Shown here: positions 63,309 to 64,000 of the stretch, piece after piece
How positions within the stretch are numbered: the stretch's first letter is position 1
Layout of the letters: the number at the start of each line of letters is the position of its first letter
Source: Lachnospiraceae bacterium
Lineage (GTDB): Bacteria; Bacillota; Clostridia; Lachnospirales; Lachnospiraceae
Reading direction: 5' to 3'
Assembly (NCBI GenBank): GCA_017472325.1
Contig: JAFUQM010000026.1
Location: 1 to 64,000, forward strand
Length of the DNA stretch: 64,000 nt
Translations under genes and position numbers: made by a program
The notes under the pieces: model-generated
What the model was told of the DNA's origin: nothing
Seen by the model: only the letters and a program-made list of their open reading frames with translations
Databases searched by the model: none

Positions 63309-64000
63309 TTATTGCACCTCGATTACTGCATATGGTCTTTCTTCTGTGTCACAAAGCTGTATCACTGTTCCATTTTCTGTATTTCCTATGAATGGCACAA
63401 TCACGTCACCCAATACTGCCTGCTTCTTATACTCGGCCCGCAATTGATGTATCGTCTGTTCCGAGCGCAAATAGTCCATTGCCATACTGATATACTGCGC
63501 ATTATTGACATGATTATTAGAATCAATATGATGTGCCTTTACTAAAATTTCTTCTCCCCTTATATTAGAAGACGGAAGTGCTATCTTACGCGGCGCATAT
63601 TCCATGTCCAATTTTTCTTCCAGCACATACCCTTCTTCCATTGCTGCATTGGGTTTTACCGGATGCATCGTATTCGTATGAATCAGTGTCCAAATAGAGT
63701 TTGCTTTGACTATCTTCTCACCTTTTATGTTTTCCATAAAAAAATTACGATATCCAATAAATCCTTTAAAAGCATACGGAAATGTAGCAACAGTAATATC
63801 CTCACAAAAGCGCGGATATTCTTCAATTACTATCTGCCACGCGCTCATAACCCATGCCAGATGATTCTCTTTTAGATATGCAACACCCAACCCCAGACTT
63901 TCTGAATGAAACACGGAACAATCCTGAAAATAATTAATCATGGCATCCAGATTCATACGTCCAGCTTCGTCAGTTTCACTATATCGCACCTTAGTCTGAA
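63309..64000 (-). CDS. Acyl-ACP thioesterase, 5'-truncated by window edge
   Basis: About 230 residues are visible; the N-terminus is cut at base 64000. The GTG near 63989 is an internal Val in QTKVRYSETDEAG, not a start. Hotdog-fold blocks are MINYFQDCSVFHSESLG (first domain) and KAHHIDSNNHVNNAQYISMA (second domain, N/H catalytic region). It releases fatty acids from acyl carrier protein. It is probably first in a unit with cvfB. Confidence 0.88.
   Translation of the reverse strand, partial: QTKVRYSETDEAGRMNLDAMINYFQDCSVFHSESLGLGVAYLKENHLAWVMSAWQIVIEEYPRFCEDITVATFPYAFKGFIGYRNFFMENIKGEKIVKANSIWTLIHTNTMHPVKPNAAMEEGYVLEEKLDMEYAPRKIALPSSNIRGEEILVKAHHIDSNNHVNNAQYISMAMDYLRSEQTIHQLRAEYKKQAVLGDVIVPFIGNTENGTVIQLCDTEERPYAVIEVQ

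Overview
The window looks like chromosomal DNA of a flagellated, low-GC Gram-positive anaerobe of the Clostridia, most likely Lachnospiraceae. The reasons are A+T-rich DNA, strong GGAGG ribosome sites, the cdaA-cdaR-glmM cluster, mbl next to flhO/flhP, ftsEX with an M23 hydrolase and CtpA, a Spo0A-type DNA-binding protein and no outer-membrane genes. This placement is inference from gene content. Almost everything is on the minus strand; only four genes (about 22.8-26.0 kb and 27.6-28.4 kb) are on the plus strand. I see no rRNA, tRNA, CRISPR array, transposase or prophage.

Region 1 (1-22.7 kb, minus) is a surface-glycan locus. pseB-pseC-pseF (the last cut by the window edge) begin pseudaminic acid synthesis and have their own promoter, preceded by a 23-bp tandem repeat. 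Upstream lies a run of 14 genes (18885 down to 2756): seven family-2, -4 or -8 type glycosyltransferases plus GtrB, a GtrII-type membrane glucosyltransferase, a polyprenyl-phosphate sugar-1-phosphate transferase, a Wzz-like chain-length protein, an EpsG-type polymerase, a polysialyltransferase-like enzyme and a PglK-like ABC flippase. Next come a free-standing Spo0A C-terminal DNA-binding domain and a GDP-L-fucose operon (gmd, fcl, manC).

Region 2 (22.7-28.4 kb) holds an AraC-type regulator divergent from gmd with phased direct repeats between them, a large membrane protein, a DUF212 membrane protein, a YerB-like lipoprotein (minus strand) and a lone RmlD.

Region 3 (28.5-64 kb, minus) is mostly housekeeping: leuA, an HPr without the regulatory serine, glmM-cdaR-cdaA with two unknown membrane proteins, yvyF-comFC-recD2, a chemoreceptor, flagellar rod genes with mbl, uvrBA behind a LexA-like box, livJ and livHMGF, ftsEX-M23-ctpA behind a PucR-like regulator, then a WecG/TagA-type enzyme, a CPBP protease, a small protein, cvfB and an acyl-ACP thioesterase cut by the right edge.

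The most unusual non-coding signal is a 37-bp repeat, single or in exact tandem, at four intergenic places. Three of these join a terminator T-run at exactly the same base. Most copies hold a 19-bp imperfect palindrome whose stem changes look compensatory. The most unusual gene is the Spo0A DNA-binding domain without a receiver, sitting between two glycan operons.
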